From Gnetum montanum (lineage: Eukaryota; Streptophyta; Gnetopsida; Gnetales; Gnetaceae): 20,556 nucleotides of DNA. The notes under the pieces are model-generated. The model saw only the letters and a program-made list of their open reading frames with translations, did not search any database and had not been told where the DNA came from. Where the stretch lies: positions 28,699-49,254 of the forward strand of contig MNCI01004556.1 in assembly GCA_015680685.1 (NCBI GenBank), written 5' to 3'. The position numbers were made by a program, and so were the translations under genes. Below are positions 9,733-19,735 of this stretch, piece by piece (positions within the stretch are counted from its first letter, which is position 1; each line of letters begins with the position of its first letter).

Positions 9733-9783
9733 GGTAGCATAGGAATTGCAAGTAATGAACAACAATCAAAGTTGAATTGCAAA

Positions 9784-9803
9784 CCACGACATGGATACCA
9801 AAA
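9784..9803 (-). other. Possible primer-binding site of the minus-strand element
   Basis: Minus-strand reading gives ATTTTGGTATCCATGTCGTGG just upstream of the gag ATG. TGGTATC matches the first bases of the common initiator-Met-type PBS (TGGTATCAGAGC), but the match ends after seven bases, so the assignment is tentative. Position between a presumed LTR end and gag is right. Confidence 0.35.
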
Positions 9804-9810
9804 TTTATGG

Positions 9811-10500
9811 TGATGCTCTTGAAAAGCATTGCACAACACCATCTAAGAGTCCTAAAGCAACAATAAGGGAGGGTGGACTCAATTTGGATTATGCTTCAAT
9901 GCTTATAGCAACTACATGCATAGCATAAGCACATAAACCCATTAGTCTAAGGTTAGTAATGTAGTGAGTATGTCTTAGTACATGTACAAGCAACGAGACA
10001 TGCACATGCACAGTCAACCATAGAAAGAAAAGTAGTATACACACATGATGCTTCTCTCTTAAGGAGCTAAGACATGTTCTTACATTAATGCGTTTAGCCC
10101 TAAGCCCTATTTTGAAGAAAAGGGTGGTGACTTGAGCCAAGGTGATGAAGCCTTCCTAACAACCCTACATATCCTTGTGACAAGGTTCACAAAGGAATCA
10201 AAGGCACATGTAGGTTTATTGGTGATGGCTAAAATAGCATGGAACCTATGAGGATCTCCACATTCTTCTAACCCCATTTTAAAGGAAAACAATCTTTGTT
10301 CACCAACAAGGTATGTTTTGTTATAGAAATGAGTTTACCCAGTAGAGAAAAAGTAAGAAAAGTACTATGTTTGAAAAAAAATGAGGGCATGGAGAAATGA
10401 ATGAAGCCATAGAGTAAAAGCAACAAAGAAGTAAAGTTTTTTCCATTAAGTAATAGAAAGAGTAACCAAAGCAATATACACACATAACAATGAAGCCTCA
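9811..10500 (-). repeat. Presumed 5' LTR or leader of the minus-strand element
   Basis: This interval lies where the 5' LTR of the 6559-9732 element should be. On the minus strand it would end ...GCATCA near 9816-9811, a few bases before the possible PBS. No second copy of the interval is present in the window, because the element is truncated on its other side, so the outer end cannot be fixed. No coding signal is seen. Confidence 0.3.
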
Positions 10501-10687
10501 ACTTGCTGAATCGTATCAGATTAAAAAAAAAAAAAACCAAAAAACAGTAAAAGGAAACTGTATTTTATACCTTGTAGGTCGCCGCGGAGGACCGAAGTCG
10601 GGACTCCGTAAGTGGAATCCTAGGGCGGAGAAAGGGCTTCTGCGTTTGTTTTTGGGGGGTGTCCGTTCACGAGTCACAGTTACGTTA

Positions 10688-10730
10688 TTTACGTCAGGAG
10701 GCAACATGTGCCCGTCAAATTAAATAAAAG
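10688..10730 (+). promoter_or_regulatory. NFS1 core promoter: ACGTCA motif and TATA-like box
   Basis: 'ttaaataaaa' at 10720-10729 is the best TATA-like element upstream of NFS1, about 90 bp before the first ATG. About 25 bp before it lies 'ttacgtcagg' (10689-10698), which contains TGACGT on the opposite strand, a bZIP (as-1 type) core. A pyrimidine-rich patch (about 10743-10765) follows the TATA-like box where the start of transcription is expected. Confidence 0.45.
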
Positions 10731-10739
10731 CCGAGGAGA

Positions 10740-10818
10740 GCATTTTTCTCTCTTTGCTTCTTCTCGTTGAGGACGAACAATAACACAACCAGCAGCAGCA
10801 GCAGGAGCAAGAACCGAC
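10740..10818 (+). other. NFS1 5' leader with AGC triplet run
   Basis: The presumed 5' untranslated leader begins with a CT-rich stretch and contains a short (AGC)n run (about 10790-10806) that ends in 'aggagcaagaaccgac' before the first ATG. It has no upstream ATG between the TATA-like box and 10819, so scanning would reach the 10819 ATG first. Confidence 0.45.
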
Positions 10819-11918
10819 ATGAGCAAAAGCAGGACCATGGCCACGGCCATGGCGCTGGCCTTGGCCAGGGCAACGAAGCCCAGCACAAACGCCGTCGCAG
10901 TCGCAGCCGCAGCCACGGCCTCGGCGCTCAATCCCGTTCGCCGCCATTCCACGGCGACGGCGACGGTGGACGCGGACGGGGAAACCGACGACAACGGAAA
11001 CGGAGGCGGCGTGGAAATGAAGGGCGTACGGATCGCCGGTCGTCCCGTGTACTTGGACATGCAGGCGACCAGTCCCGTGGATCCACGCGTCGTGGACGCC
11101 ATGATGCCCTACCACGTCACCCACTACGGCAACCCCCACTCGCGCACGCACCTGTACGGCTGGCAGGCCGAGGCCGCCGTGGAGCGCGCGCGCGCCCACG
11201 TGGCGGCCCTGGTGTCGGCGTCCCCCAAGGAGATCGTGTTCACGTCGGGCGCCACCGAGTCCAACAACATGGCCGTGAAGGGCGTCATGCGCTTCCTCCA
11301 CCCGCGCAAGCGCCACGTCATCACCACGCAGACGGAGCACAAGTGCGTGCTGGACTCGTGCCGCCACCTGCAGCACGACGGCTTCCACGTCACGTACCTG
11401 CCGGTCGCCGCGGACGGCCTCGTCAGCGTCGACGACGTGGCGGCGGCCATGCGCCCCGACACGGGCCTCGTCTCCGTCATGGCCGTCAACAACGAGATCG
11501 GCGTGGTCCAACCGCTAGCGGCCATCGGCGCCCTGTGCCGGCAGCGCAAGGTGGTCTTCCACACGGACGCCGCCCAGGCCGCCGCCAAGATCCCGCTGCA
11601 CGTGGACGAAATGATGATCGACCTCATGTCGCTGTCGGGGCACAAGCTGTACGGCCCCAAGGGCGTGGGCGCCCTGTACGTGCGCCGCCGCCCACGTGTG
11701 CGCCTGGAGCCGCACATGAGCGGCGGCGGTCAGGAGAGGGGCCTCCGAAGTGGCACCGTGGCGACTCCTCTGGCCGTCGGCATGGGCGCCGCCTGCCAGC
11801 TGGCGCTCCGCGAGATGGAGTTCGATCGTCGCCACGTCACTCGCCTGCACCGCAAGTTGCTCGACGGCATCATGTCCCAGCTCGACGGCGTCCAGATCAA
11901 CGGAAGCGTCCAACATAG
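10819..11918 (+). CDS. NFS1: NFS1 mitochondrial cysteine desulfurase, exon 1 of join(10819..11918,13787..14114)
   Basis: Pyridoxal-phosphate enzyme that takes sulfur from L-cysteine, leaving alanine, and passes it as a persulfide to the ISCU scaffold for Fe-S clusters; frataxin and ISD11 are known partners of the family. The joined product is 475 aa (Arabidopsis NFS1 is 453). Residues 1-60 form an Ala/Arg/Ser/Thr-rich mitochondrial presequence with a likely cleavage region at VRRHSTA. The mature part opens with MKGVRIAGRPVYLDMQAT. Exon 1 carries SGATESNN, His174 (TEHKCVLDS, ring stacking), Asp250 (HTDAAQ) and the PLP lysine Lys276 (SGHKLYGPKG). The first ATG is 10819; the in-frame ATG at 10837 (ACCATGG) has better start context and would give 469 aa. 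Exon 1 is about two-thirds GC, far above its surroundings. Its end CATAG|GTATAT gives a phase-2 junction completing Arg367. Confidence 0.95.
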
Positions 11919-13786
11919 GTATATTATTATTGTTGTTATTATTCTAGCTTTTGCTTGCTTGCTTGGATTTGTGTCTCTCGCAACTATTTTCTGTATGTTT
12001 TATCTTCTCCTTTCATGTCCTGTGAATTTTTCCTTTTGTGTATGGTTTCTTTTTTTTGTATGTTTTATTATTGCAGTCCTTTGTTGATGGTAGTTCGGTT
12101 TTATCCGATGCTAATTGTTTGTTAAATTGTCAGCTATCACGATGTGCGGATTAACGTTACATGAATTAATTAATGAAACTGTGATGCGTTTCCTTATGTT
12201 TTCATGTTTTCCACCGGTTCAGTACAAACCAGGATGAAAGATTCTGTAAACCAACAAAAAAAAATGATTTATTCTAGGCTAACATGAAGGGTACTAATGG
12301 CGGAGCTTGCATCTGGATAACCGACCAATCACACATTTTTCTAGAGATGTGATTTGTTATGCACAGGTTAAATAGGTAACAGAGTTAACTGTTGGAGAAA
12401 GGTTGATTCGTTCCTAGAGTTGACATGTTTTCTTATGTTCCTTTTGCCTTTCTTGGGACAGGAAAAATGAAAATTTTAATTATTGAGAATTTTCATGAGA
12501 CAAATATACAAGAATCATGGTTGTTATATTTTCTCCTAAAAATGTAATAAATATGTTTGTGTAGACTGTCATGCAATTGTTTATAACATAAATGAAGTCT
12601 GGCCATCACAGATCCGCGTTTTATAATGCCAATATTTCTTGGTTTTTGTCAGAGCTTTTACACATGTTCGGAGTGACACTAAAAATTATCTGCTGCATTG
12701 CTAAGACATATAATCTATGAATGTTAAAAAGAAATTCAATTAGGTTGAGTATGGGGGTTGATAGAAAATGTTTTGTAACAAAACATGACATATAGCATGA
12801 GATGCTCTGTATCGGCTGATGGCCCAGCCTTGAACTCTCCCGTTTTAATTTTTTGTTTTTTGGAGGATGCTGCTTCTGTAAAGCCATGGATAGTTTCACC
12901 CCTAGGGGGCGTGATGTTGTGATTGTTTTTTCGAGTTGCTACAAATAAATTTCTCAGAATTCCCCTTAAAGAAAAAGACATATAGCGTTGGATCACACAC
13001 TGCTTGAGCCTCCAAAATTGGAAGAATTAATGAATGTTGATCAAAGGTAGAGAAGACTTGCACCTGCAAGGATGGTTATTCTGGTTTCTTAAAGTTGTCA
13101 AGTGATTTATCTTTTCAATATGTGCTGCATTTGTAATGCATCTTCTTCAGATATGTTTAGGAATTTTAATATACATGAAACTCAAGTTTCTGATCAATAA
13201 AATCATCTTACAGCTTTAGCAGTCCCTAAGTGCAAGCTAACTTATTGTGTGGGCGTTCACCATTGAGCATCCTGTTAAATTCTAGATAACTCTCATGGGT
13301 TCACATTGATGAGCAAGGCAGAGAATATATATCTCGAACATGTTAGCAACTTCTCAAAACCAGTAGTGTGCGTTAAAAATTAAGCTATTTGTTTACATTA
13401 ACTAACTGTTTAGAATTTGTAAATGGTCCACCTTCTGGGAAAGACTTAGTAGAATTGAACACGTAAATTGATATGGGTTATTTAATTAATGATGCTCTAC
13501 TGATTATTGAACAGCGTCACTTGTGTGACAGTTACCTTCATGGAGTAAAACACCTAGCAATTGTGATTGGGTTACGGGTTGATAAAATTTAACTGTCTGC
13601 TGGATAAACTTGTCTTTTCAGTTTTTTCTGTATTCATTTTCTATAACCGAGTATGCGATAAGAAAGCGATTAACCACTGTTGCTTTGCTGAATGGAATAC
13701 AGAAAGTGAATAACGCAGTATTTCGTATGGTTTTAAATCACCAAGGTAATGATAATAATAGGAATTGTAATATTTTATTCTTTCAG
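11919..13786 (+). other. NFS1: NFS1 intron, 1868 bp, phase 2
   Basis: The donor is AG|GTATATT and the acceptor is a T-rich tract ending TTCTTTCAG|G. Joining the sides turns AG plus G into Arg367 and continues straight from NGSVQH into [10 protein letters not shown], the order found in plant NFS1 proteins. The intron is AT-rich and holds no recognisable gene or transposon domain; its small open stretches (for example minus 12621-12996) look like chance. The first 56 codons past the donor stay open in the NFS1 frame. Confidence 0.9.
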
Positions 13787-14114
13787 GTATCCAGGAAATC
13801 TTAATCTCTCTTTTGCTTATGTGGAGGGTGAGAGCTTGCTGATGGGCCTCAAAGAAATTGCAGTTTCTAGTGGCAGTGCATGCACAAGTGCAAGTCTTGA
13901 ACCATCTTATGTTTTAAGGGCTTTAGGAGTTGAGGAAGATATGGCCCATACTTCTATCAGATTTGGTATTGGAAGATTCACTACTGAACAGGAAATTGAT
14001 AAAACAATCAAACTGACAGTTGAGCAAGTTCAGAAGCTAAGAGAGATGAGCCCATTGTGGGAGATGGTGAAAGAGGGCATAGATATCAGAAGCATTCAAT
14101 GGGCACAACATTGA
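13787..14114 (+). CDS. NFS1: NFS1 cysteine desulfurase, exon 2 (catalytic Cys loop and C-terminus)
   Basis: This exon encodes residues 367-475 and ends at TGA 14112-14114. It carries the mobile catalytic loop [21 protein letters not shown] with the persulfide-forming Cys399 (codon 13881-13883), of the long-loop IscS/NFS1 group. [18 protein letters not shown] follows, then the conserved tail [16 protein letters not shown], which in IscS/NFS1 proteins helps contact the scaffold. Unlike exon 1 it is AT-rich, like the rest of the window. An ATG at 13749 lies in the intron, so the open frame there is not a separate gene. No stop, frameshift or lost key residue is seen, so the gene looks functional. 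Confidence 0.95.
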
Positions 14115-14445
14115 TAGCAACTTTCTGTTTTGTGCATGCGGAGTTCTGTAGGAGAGTTTCTTCTAAGATGATTTTCCTCTCATTACAAGGTCTCAACATG
14201 ACAACTACTGCCAATGGTCAGCTCACAGTGGTTTCTGTTTCATTTTAAAGGATTCATACTCACTTGTGGTTTAGATATACAATCCCTACGGTTTGTATTT
14301 GCTTTATTTAGAAAGTATTACAGGATTTTTTTAAAAAAATAGGTTCTGTTAAAGTTCAATAGCATCTCCAGAATCGAAATATGCGAACACTTTGTTCAAT
14401 GACTTAATCACTGTAAATTATTTCCTCTATAAATGTCATGCCACA

Positions 14446-14451
14446 AATAAA
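14446..14451 (+). terminator. NFS1: Likely NFS1 polyadenylation signal
   Basis: AATAAA in 'ccacaaataaatttatttg', about 330 bp after the NFS1 stop. It is the first canonical signal downstream and is followed by T-rich DNA. Plant signals are loose, so an earlier A-rich site is also possible. Confidence 0.45.
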
Positions 14452-16584
14452 TTTATTTGATTTGTTGTATATATTGATAATTTCCTTGGACTTGTACTGT
14501 TTTTCGGTGTCATTGTCTTGGTGTTGTATCCTAACAAACAGGATTTGAAAATGATTTTGTATGGCTGGCTATTTACATAAGACCACATGGAAGTGCATAT
14601 GATTAGTGGATGTGAATAATGTCCATGCAATTATTTGAAAGCTACCTGCATTGCCAAGTCTTTATGGTTTGATGTCAAACTATTGTGTTTAGTTGTACAC
14701 TAAAATATGTTTGGCGATGTCCATTGTGCAAATCTATTTAAGGCTATATTCTGTAGTTACTTTAGTCATTATAGTGTGGTATAGCGTACTTGTTAGCGAT
14801 TATTGATTATTTGATGAGAACAGAGATAAACCAGATTTAATTAATTTGCTTGAAATTGAGCTACCATCAAAATCGAGTATACAATCGGTTTTGGCGATGG
14901 AGATCTGAGCAGTGGTTTTGGTAAGGGTTTTTATGTATATATGTTGTCTTACTGAAAATAAGTGCAACCAGTTGGTTTCTGTAAAGTTATCTGTTTTGAT
15001 GGGGCATGGTCCACCTAACTAATGCTGAAATTGTTTCGGGTTCTCACAATGGACATTTACCTGTTTATAAGGAGAAATCTATTATGTTTTCTTTGGTTGG
15101 GAGAGGGTGTTGGGCCTCAACAAAATGAATAATAATATATATATAAAAACACAGAACATATTATATCAATTAAGGGAGAGTTTAAAGAAAAAGCCCTTTT
15201 TAAGAGTTTTAGGGGTGTATACATTTTTCATCATACTTTTTAGTCTTGTTTTGTACGTGATGGGTGTAGCAAGCAGTCTTGTACCGTCTTCTACCGGGCT
15301 GATTGTTCAGTGAAGTGCTATACTTATGAAGCAAGGTAAGACACCTTTGCATGTATCCTCGTAGCAAAGGGAAACTTTGCTGTTAGATAAATCGTGGAGG
15401 AAGTGCATTGTAGATAAGTGGATCATAGTTAGGTTTGTCCGTTTAAGTGTATTGAAGAATCTTTTTTTTAAGTATTTTTTTTGCAAATAAGATACTCAAC
15501 TTTATGGTTCTTGAAGGTGTCTATGAGTAGTTGGTTGCTAAATTTATATTATCATTGTCTTTGTTAAAAGGTTAATCATTGTTCAAAAAGCATTACCACA
15601 TTAGGCTAAGCTACGATTGTTAATCATGATTGTTAATCATGATCAACTCTAGAATGTTGTAAGTTTGGGGTTACGTAAGGTGCCTATGTTATTTCTATTT
15701 TGAAGGGTTACCTAAAATGGTCAATGAAGTAACCAACATTCAGTGAATTAGTGAAGGAGGTCCTAAATTATCAAGTTGTTAGAGTTTTATTAAAGTCCAT
15801 GAGTCATCTATTAATTCATCTTATTGTGTAACGAAATGATATATTTTATTCTCAGTCTTATTAACATGAAATCAGTAATTCTAATTATAGAAACTTTGAA
15901 AGCCATATTAAAACAATAAATCAATCAATGAACTTGTTAATTAATCAACTAAAGTAGACAAAAACAAAGAGCATATGAGCATTTCAACTAATAAAATCCA
16001 CGAAGTCATAGAAAAGAGTGAAGATAGAAGATAAGTGAAGACACAAAATAAGACAAGGAAAAGCCTAAACTAGCTAGCCAAATGCCAAGTAGAGATGACA
16101 AGGTGTAGAGATAACATATTAGCGGTCCTCAACAAAATTTTGGTGGTAAGACTTTTTTTTGGGGAGAACCCAAAACAATTGAAACATAGGTACACGTCAT
16201 TTTGTAGAGATTAATTTGTCGTAGGGAAAGACAAAATTAAAATTCAAGGTAAGTAATTAGTGATATGCCTAAAAATTTACATATTATAATTTGAAAGGAA
16301 GTTGTAGCTATTGTGATCATGACCATGTTATTAGAGTTTTGTCTATTTTTCAATAAAAAAAAATATTTGTTAGGAAAAGAAACAACTTTGTTTATAAAAG
16401 AAAAATAATGGTAGCTTTCACAAAGCACAAATGCAACCTTATTTAGCAACTTCCCAACTTGTTATTAATCCATTCAAATAAGAAGTTATTAGTGAAATTT
16501 CAATATCTAAAAAATCTAGTTTAAAAAAGAAGAATTTTTTAGTTAGGATAAGTAAGATAATTGCTGACACAAAAGACTTTTGCT
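14452..16584. other. AT-rich intergenic interval, no gene recognised
   Basis: I see no recognisable domain here. A frame at 15107-15313 has one hydrophobic stretch but no recognised homology and no good start (first ATG 15125). A 13-bp tandem duplication lies at 15615-15640. The remainder is low-GC sequence with A and T runs and may be old, unrecognisable repeat DNA. Confidence 0.5.
15615..15640 (+). repeat. Perfect 13-bp tandem duplication
   Basis: 'gattgttaatcat' occurs twice head to tail and is followed by another 'gat'. It is probably a replication-slippage product. The unit contains the core TTAATCAT but no known site is claimed. Confidence 0.8.
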
Positions 16585-17721
16585 TAGCGTAATGGCGAAA
16601 AAAATGTCAAAGCTCTAACAACCTTGGTAGAGTTATATGAGTTACTTGTTGAAGCCAAAAGGAGACTTTGGACTCTTAATATTTATACTCCTAATAAATT
16701 AAATGAATGATTAGAGGCTTACAAATATCTTCTCTCTTGCCAAAAGTTGCATTATTAAAGATTATTTTAATATGGTTAAAAATCATTTAGACAAACTTGG
16801 CTAACTTACTTCTCCCTAACATCTCTTATCAAGAAATATAAGATTAGTGTAATTTTAAAGAAAAAGATTATCTTTTTGATATCATCTCTTTACTTTCTAA
16901 TCATTCAAATAAGAAGAATTATGCTTAGTACAAGTGTCAATAGGGAAGTTATAGAATTTAGTGTTAGTTGAATAGACTTGATAGTTCTAATCTTCTTTTT
17001 CTGGTGAAGCCTATAGGAAAAGTAAAAGTGCATATAGGTGTTGCTCACAAACCATTTTTCTATCAACATTTTTCTCGTTGGGATTGATTCCTCTTCCTTT
17101 TGGATATAGGATCTTTTTTGTATAAATGATAATATGTTCTCAGGATCCATGAAAAAGATTATTTTAAAGTCTTTGTAGAATGTAGAAAAAAGATCTACTT
17201 GTCATATAGGTTGGATTGATTAGTAGTAGTGAACTACTTATGGGATAAGAAATCATGTAAGATGGTTTGGAAAGTAGATTCTAAGAAAAAACATCCAATT
17301 GAAGAAAAGTTTGCAAAGTTTGTCAAACAAATGCAACCACATTTAGATTAGAATCTCTTCAATTTTAAAAATCAAAAAACCTTAGCTAAAGCTTGTCATG
17401 CTAATCAATTTTGGAAGGCTTTTGAATTAAAAAGTACTTTCACTAAAAGTCACATATTGTCTTCGAATTAAAGATGAAACTTGTAAGGAATTGTTTAAAT
17501 TTCACAAAGAGAATGGTCAAATACCTAAATTGGAATCACCTTATATAAATGATTGCATCACAATACTTCTTGAAACTATAAAGAAGTTTTTAGCAAATTA
17601 TTTTTCTTCTAAATGTTCTTGCAAGAAAATGTTCAAGATCTTTGATACACATCTTACTCATCTTATACTGGAAGTACACTTTGTAACGGTTGTTTCCTTG
17701 ATTCTCTTAAAGGCTTGTTAA
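16585..17721 (+). pseudogene. Decayed + strand coding stretch, unidentified
   Basis: Several consecutive + strand segments are far more open than chance in DNA this AT-rich and have protein-like composition. Segments: about 16585-16758 (VKALTTLVELYELLVEAKRR and on, one internal stop); about 17145-17480 (includes NYLWDKKSCKMVWKVDSKKK and NQFWKAFELKSTFTKSHIL, two internal stops over about 110 codons); and 17431-17721 (KDETCKELFKFHKENGQIPK onward, no stop). Adjacent segments link by simple frameshifts. I do not recognise the family. It could be a host pseudogene or part of a transposon not covered by the motifs I know. The right end abuts the minus-strand RT remnant. Confidence 0.4.
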
Positions 17722-18480
17722 CACTACTTGTTCCACTTCAGTGAGACATCCTTTTTTGGATTGTTAAGAGATAAAATGATTCCTACCAAATTTCTTATAT
17801 AACATTTATAAGAATTAGCTAATCCCACAAACTATTGACTTGATGAGCATTCATGGGAATAGGCCATGACCTCACTCAACCTTTTTGGGATTTTGTTCTA
17901 GCACTCCCCATTCAACAATATTGTACATTTGAACTCACTCGTCTCTTATATAATACTTGTGCTTCTTTAATTTCTATTAAATTAACTTCAAGTGTCATAT
18001 GCACCTTGTCAAAGATTGAGAACACCAAAGATATCATGTAAATAAATTATAATGAATTTATCCAGAAATGATTGAACAATTCATTTATCAAGTACAAAAG
18101 GTGCTAATGCATTGCATAGTTAAAGGGCATCATGGTTCATGCATAGGATGTGTAACTCATTATGCATGTTCCTCATGATTCTTTAGTTGTATAAACTTAA
18201 TACTTGTGATGAAGGCCTGATCCATAGAAAATCCAAGTGTTTACTAATTAGTTAAACAAACTTGAAACTAAAAGCATTTGATATTTGTTGCTAGTGATAT
18301 ACTTGTTAAAGAGCTTATATCTGCAACACAAAGACTACCACCCTTTTTTTGTAAATAAGATCAATGATCCATAGAAGGACTTGCAAGTTGAAAGATACGT
18401 TTTTTGAAAATAAGAGTATCTACTTTTTCAATTCCACCATCTCTAGTCAAGTCAATTGATAAAGATGGTCACTAAAGAGA
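17680..18480 (-). pseudogene. Third Ty3/gypsy RT remnant, heavily decayed
   Basis: On the minus strand, in order: an EIEK..DTLIF.K-like lead-in (about 18460-18400); FYGSLILFTKK and SLCCRYKLFNKYITSNKYQM (about 18395-18260), which mirrors YGALVLFAKK and SLCCDFKLLSKYIIKNKY in the 7460-7330 element; MPFNYAMH and LLYLINELFNHF (about 18140-18060), the degraded counterpart of MPFGLCNAP and YILMNDVFYPYL; and FVGLANSYKCYIRNLVGI then KKDVSLKWNK (about 17840-17720), the RT connection. Stops and frameshifts are frequent. No gag, protease or integrase is visible, and the YxDD loop falls in a damaged or deleted part. Confidence 0.75.
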
Positions 18481-18944
18481 ACATTATATAATTCATGACA
18501 TTTCTAAGTCTTCAAAAGATAATTTTCCTTCATGTGAACAAAGAAGTCACAAATAACTTTATATAAAAAAATTTTCTTCAACCTTTCTTCATGTGTACAA
18601 AGATGTTATCGCATTACCTATCAACTATTTTGCAGGGAAAAAGGAAGGTTGCAAGTATCGTGTTGGCTTCTCGGTTAGCCTCCGGATCATGCGTTGTTTT
18701 TATTTTTAAAATATATGTCATGGGATTAAAATTATTAAACTTTGTCTATTGACCGTTTAATGCACCATCAAACAGCATATTGTTTTGCTTTAGGCTAGAC
18801 AAATTTCATTTTAGAGAACTAGTACGAAAGAAATTACTTTAAATTTCTATCATTATGAAAATAAAAAATAATAAAATGAGAAAAAAATTGAATTGCTATT
18901 AAAATCAGAACTGCCAGATTTTACTCCACTTCCTGAATAACTAA
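18481..18944. other. AT-rich interval, no gene recognised
   Basis: No coding signal seen. A TTTATT at about 18699-18704 reads AATAAA on the minus strand, about 240 bp downstream of the stop of the minus-strand exon at 18945, and may serve as its polyadenylation signal. Confidence 0.35.
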
Positions 18945-19178
18945 CTATTGTTCAGTATTTTGGACTGGGAGAGGTGGTAGCCAGATCTCAACATGTGTTC
19001 CTCCTTGCCCCAATAATGGGTTAGGCAAATATGGAGATAACATCTGGAGGACGCTACCATATTGTTCCAATATTTCTCTAGCAACAATAACCCCAGCAAC
19101 AAAGTTCCATGCAATATTGTCTTCTGCCCTGCTATTGGAAAGCTCTGACCCCAGGGGAGCTACCCAGGGTGTTTGAGT
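18945..19178 (-). CDS. Probable terminal exon of an unidentified gene
   Basis: The minus strand has a strong 3' splice site: a T-rich stretch, then 'aaactgattgcag' ending at 19179, followed by an open 77-codon frame in phase 0 (TQTPWVAPLGSELSNSRAED, then NIAWNFVAGVIVAREILEQY) to a TAG stop at 18947-18945. Its composition is richer in GC than its flanks and the peptide looks conserved (helical VAGVIVAREILEQYGSVLQM, then PYLPNPLLGQGG and a Pro-rich end). I do not recognise the family. The rest of the gene would lie to the right, beyond an intron holding the LINE-like remnant and running past the window edge. A processed or broken fragment remains possible. Confidence 0.5.
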   Translation of the reverse strand, partial: TQTPWVAPLGSELSNSRAEDNIAWNFVAGVIVAREILEQYGSVLQMLSPYLPNPLLGQGGTHVEIWLPPLPVQNTEQ

Positions 19179-19523
19179 CTGCAATCAGTTTACAAAAGTA
19201 CCATAAAAATGCCATATAAAACTAATCTGTCGTAGTATATGATAGGACTTACTTTTAACATGACCTAGTAGATAATTTCCAACAAGAAGAAAATATTTAA
19301 AGCTAATGTATTATTATTACTCCATATAGTATTAAACAGTTCACAAACTTTCGTTCAAATAGTGCGATCTTCGTCAATATATTCATATTATTTAAAGGAC
19401 CACGCGCACCAATTTCATGTGTACATTGACAGTCAGAAACTGAATTTATTTCTATGTTCAGAAAGACTCTGGTAGAACAATTATACAAAATTCAATGAAT
19501 TATTGAATTTAAAAAGATCCTCG

Positions 19524-19665
19524 AAAATTGAACAAGAGCAGCAACAGAAGAAGCAGGCACAGGAGCAGCAAGAACAGGACCAGGAACAACAACAGCCGCA
19601 AGTGCAGGAACCAGAGCAACTGCAAGCTCAGCCGCAGGAGCAACTGCAGCTCGAAACCAATGTGC
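19524..19665 (+). repeat. CAG/CAA/GAG-rich low-complexity tract
   Basis: Purine-plus-C triplet-like sequence (cag, caa, gag, gca in many orders) encoding mostly Gln and Glu on the + strand, and mostly Leu on the minus strand. It marks the sharp change from AT-rich to GC-rich DNA at about 19510. Confidence 0.7.
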
Positions 19666-19734
19666 CACCAGCCGGCGGGGGGCAGAAGCCTCACGACGAA
19701 CATGACTTGGCCAGTGGCGAGGGGGGGTCAGTAC

Positions 19735-19735
19735 N
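19735..19735. other. Ambiguous base (N)
   Basis: The only undetermined base in the window. It follows a run of seven G at 19721-19727 and lies where the coding thread of the LINE-like remnant changes frame, so the local frameshift may be a sequencing or assembly error rather than a real mutation. Confidence 0.95.

Noticed and set aside
10720-11511. Long minus-strand open frame (263 codons), with another at 11124-11717, over NFS1 exon 1
   Set aside because: Antisense frames of a GC-rich exon. Their composition (His/Arg/Val/Gly-rich) is the mirror of NFS1 codons and there is no domain.
10767-11918. 383-codon + strand frame overlapping NFS1 exon 1
   Set aside because: It is out of frame with NFS1, starts at a non-ATG codon, and encodes an Arg/Gly/Pro/His-rich low-complexity peptide typical of a shadow frame in GC-rich DNA.
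12621-12996. Minus-strand frames inside the NFS1 intron
   Set aside because: Two overlapping frames with unrelated peptides and no domain; best seen as chance in intron sequence.
15107-15313. 68-codon frame with one hydrophobic segment
   Set aside because: It starts at GTG, has no recognised homolog, and sits in AT-rich DNA where such segments arise by chance.
18945-19184. Starting the minus-strand exon at 19184 as a complete small gene
   Set aside because: Codon 19184 is TTG and overlaps the acceptor 'ttgcag'. A splice junction at 19179/19178 explains the sequence better than a start codon.
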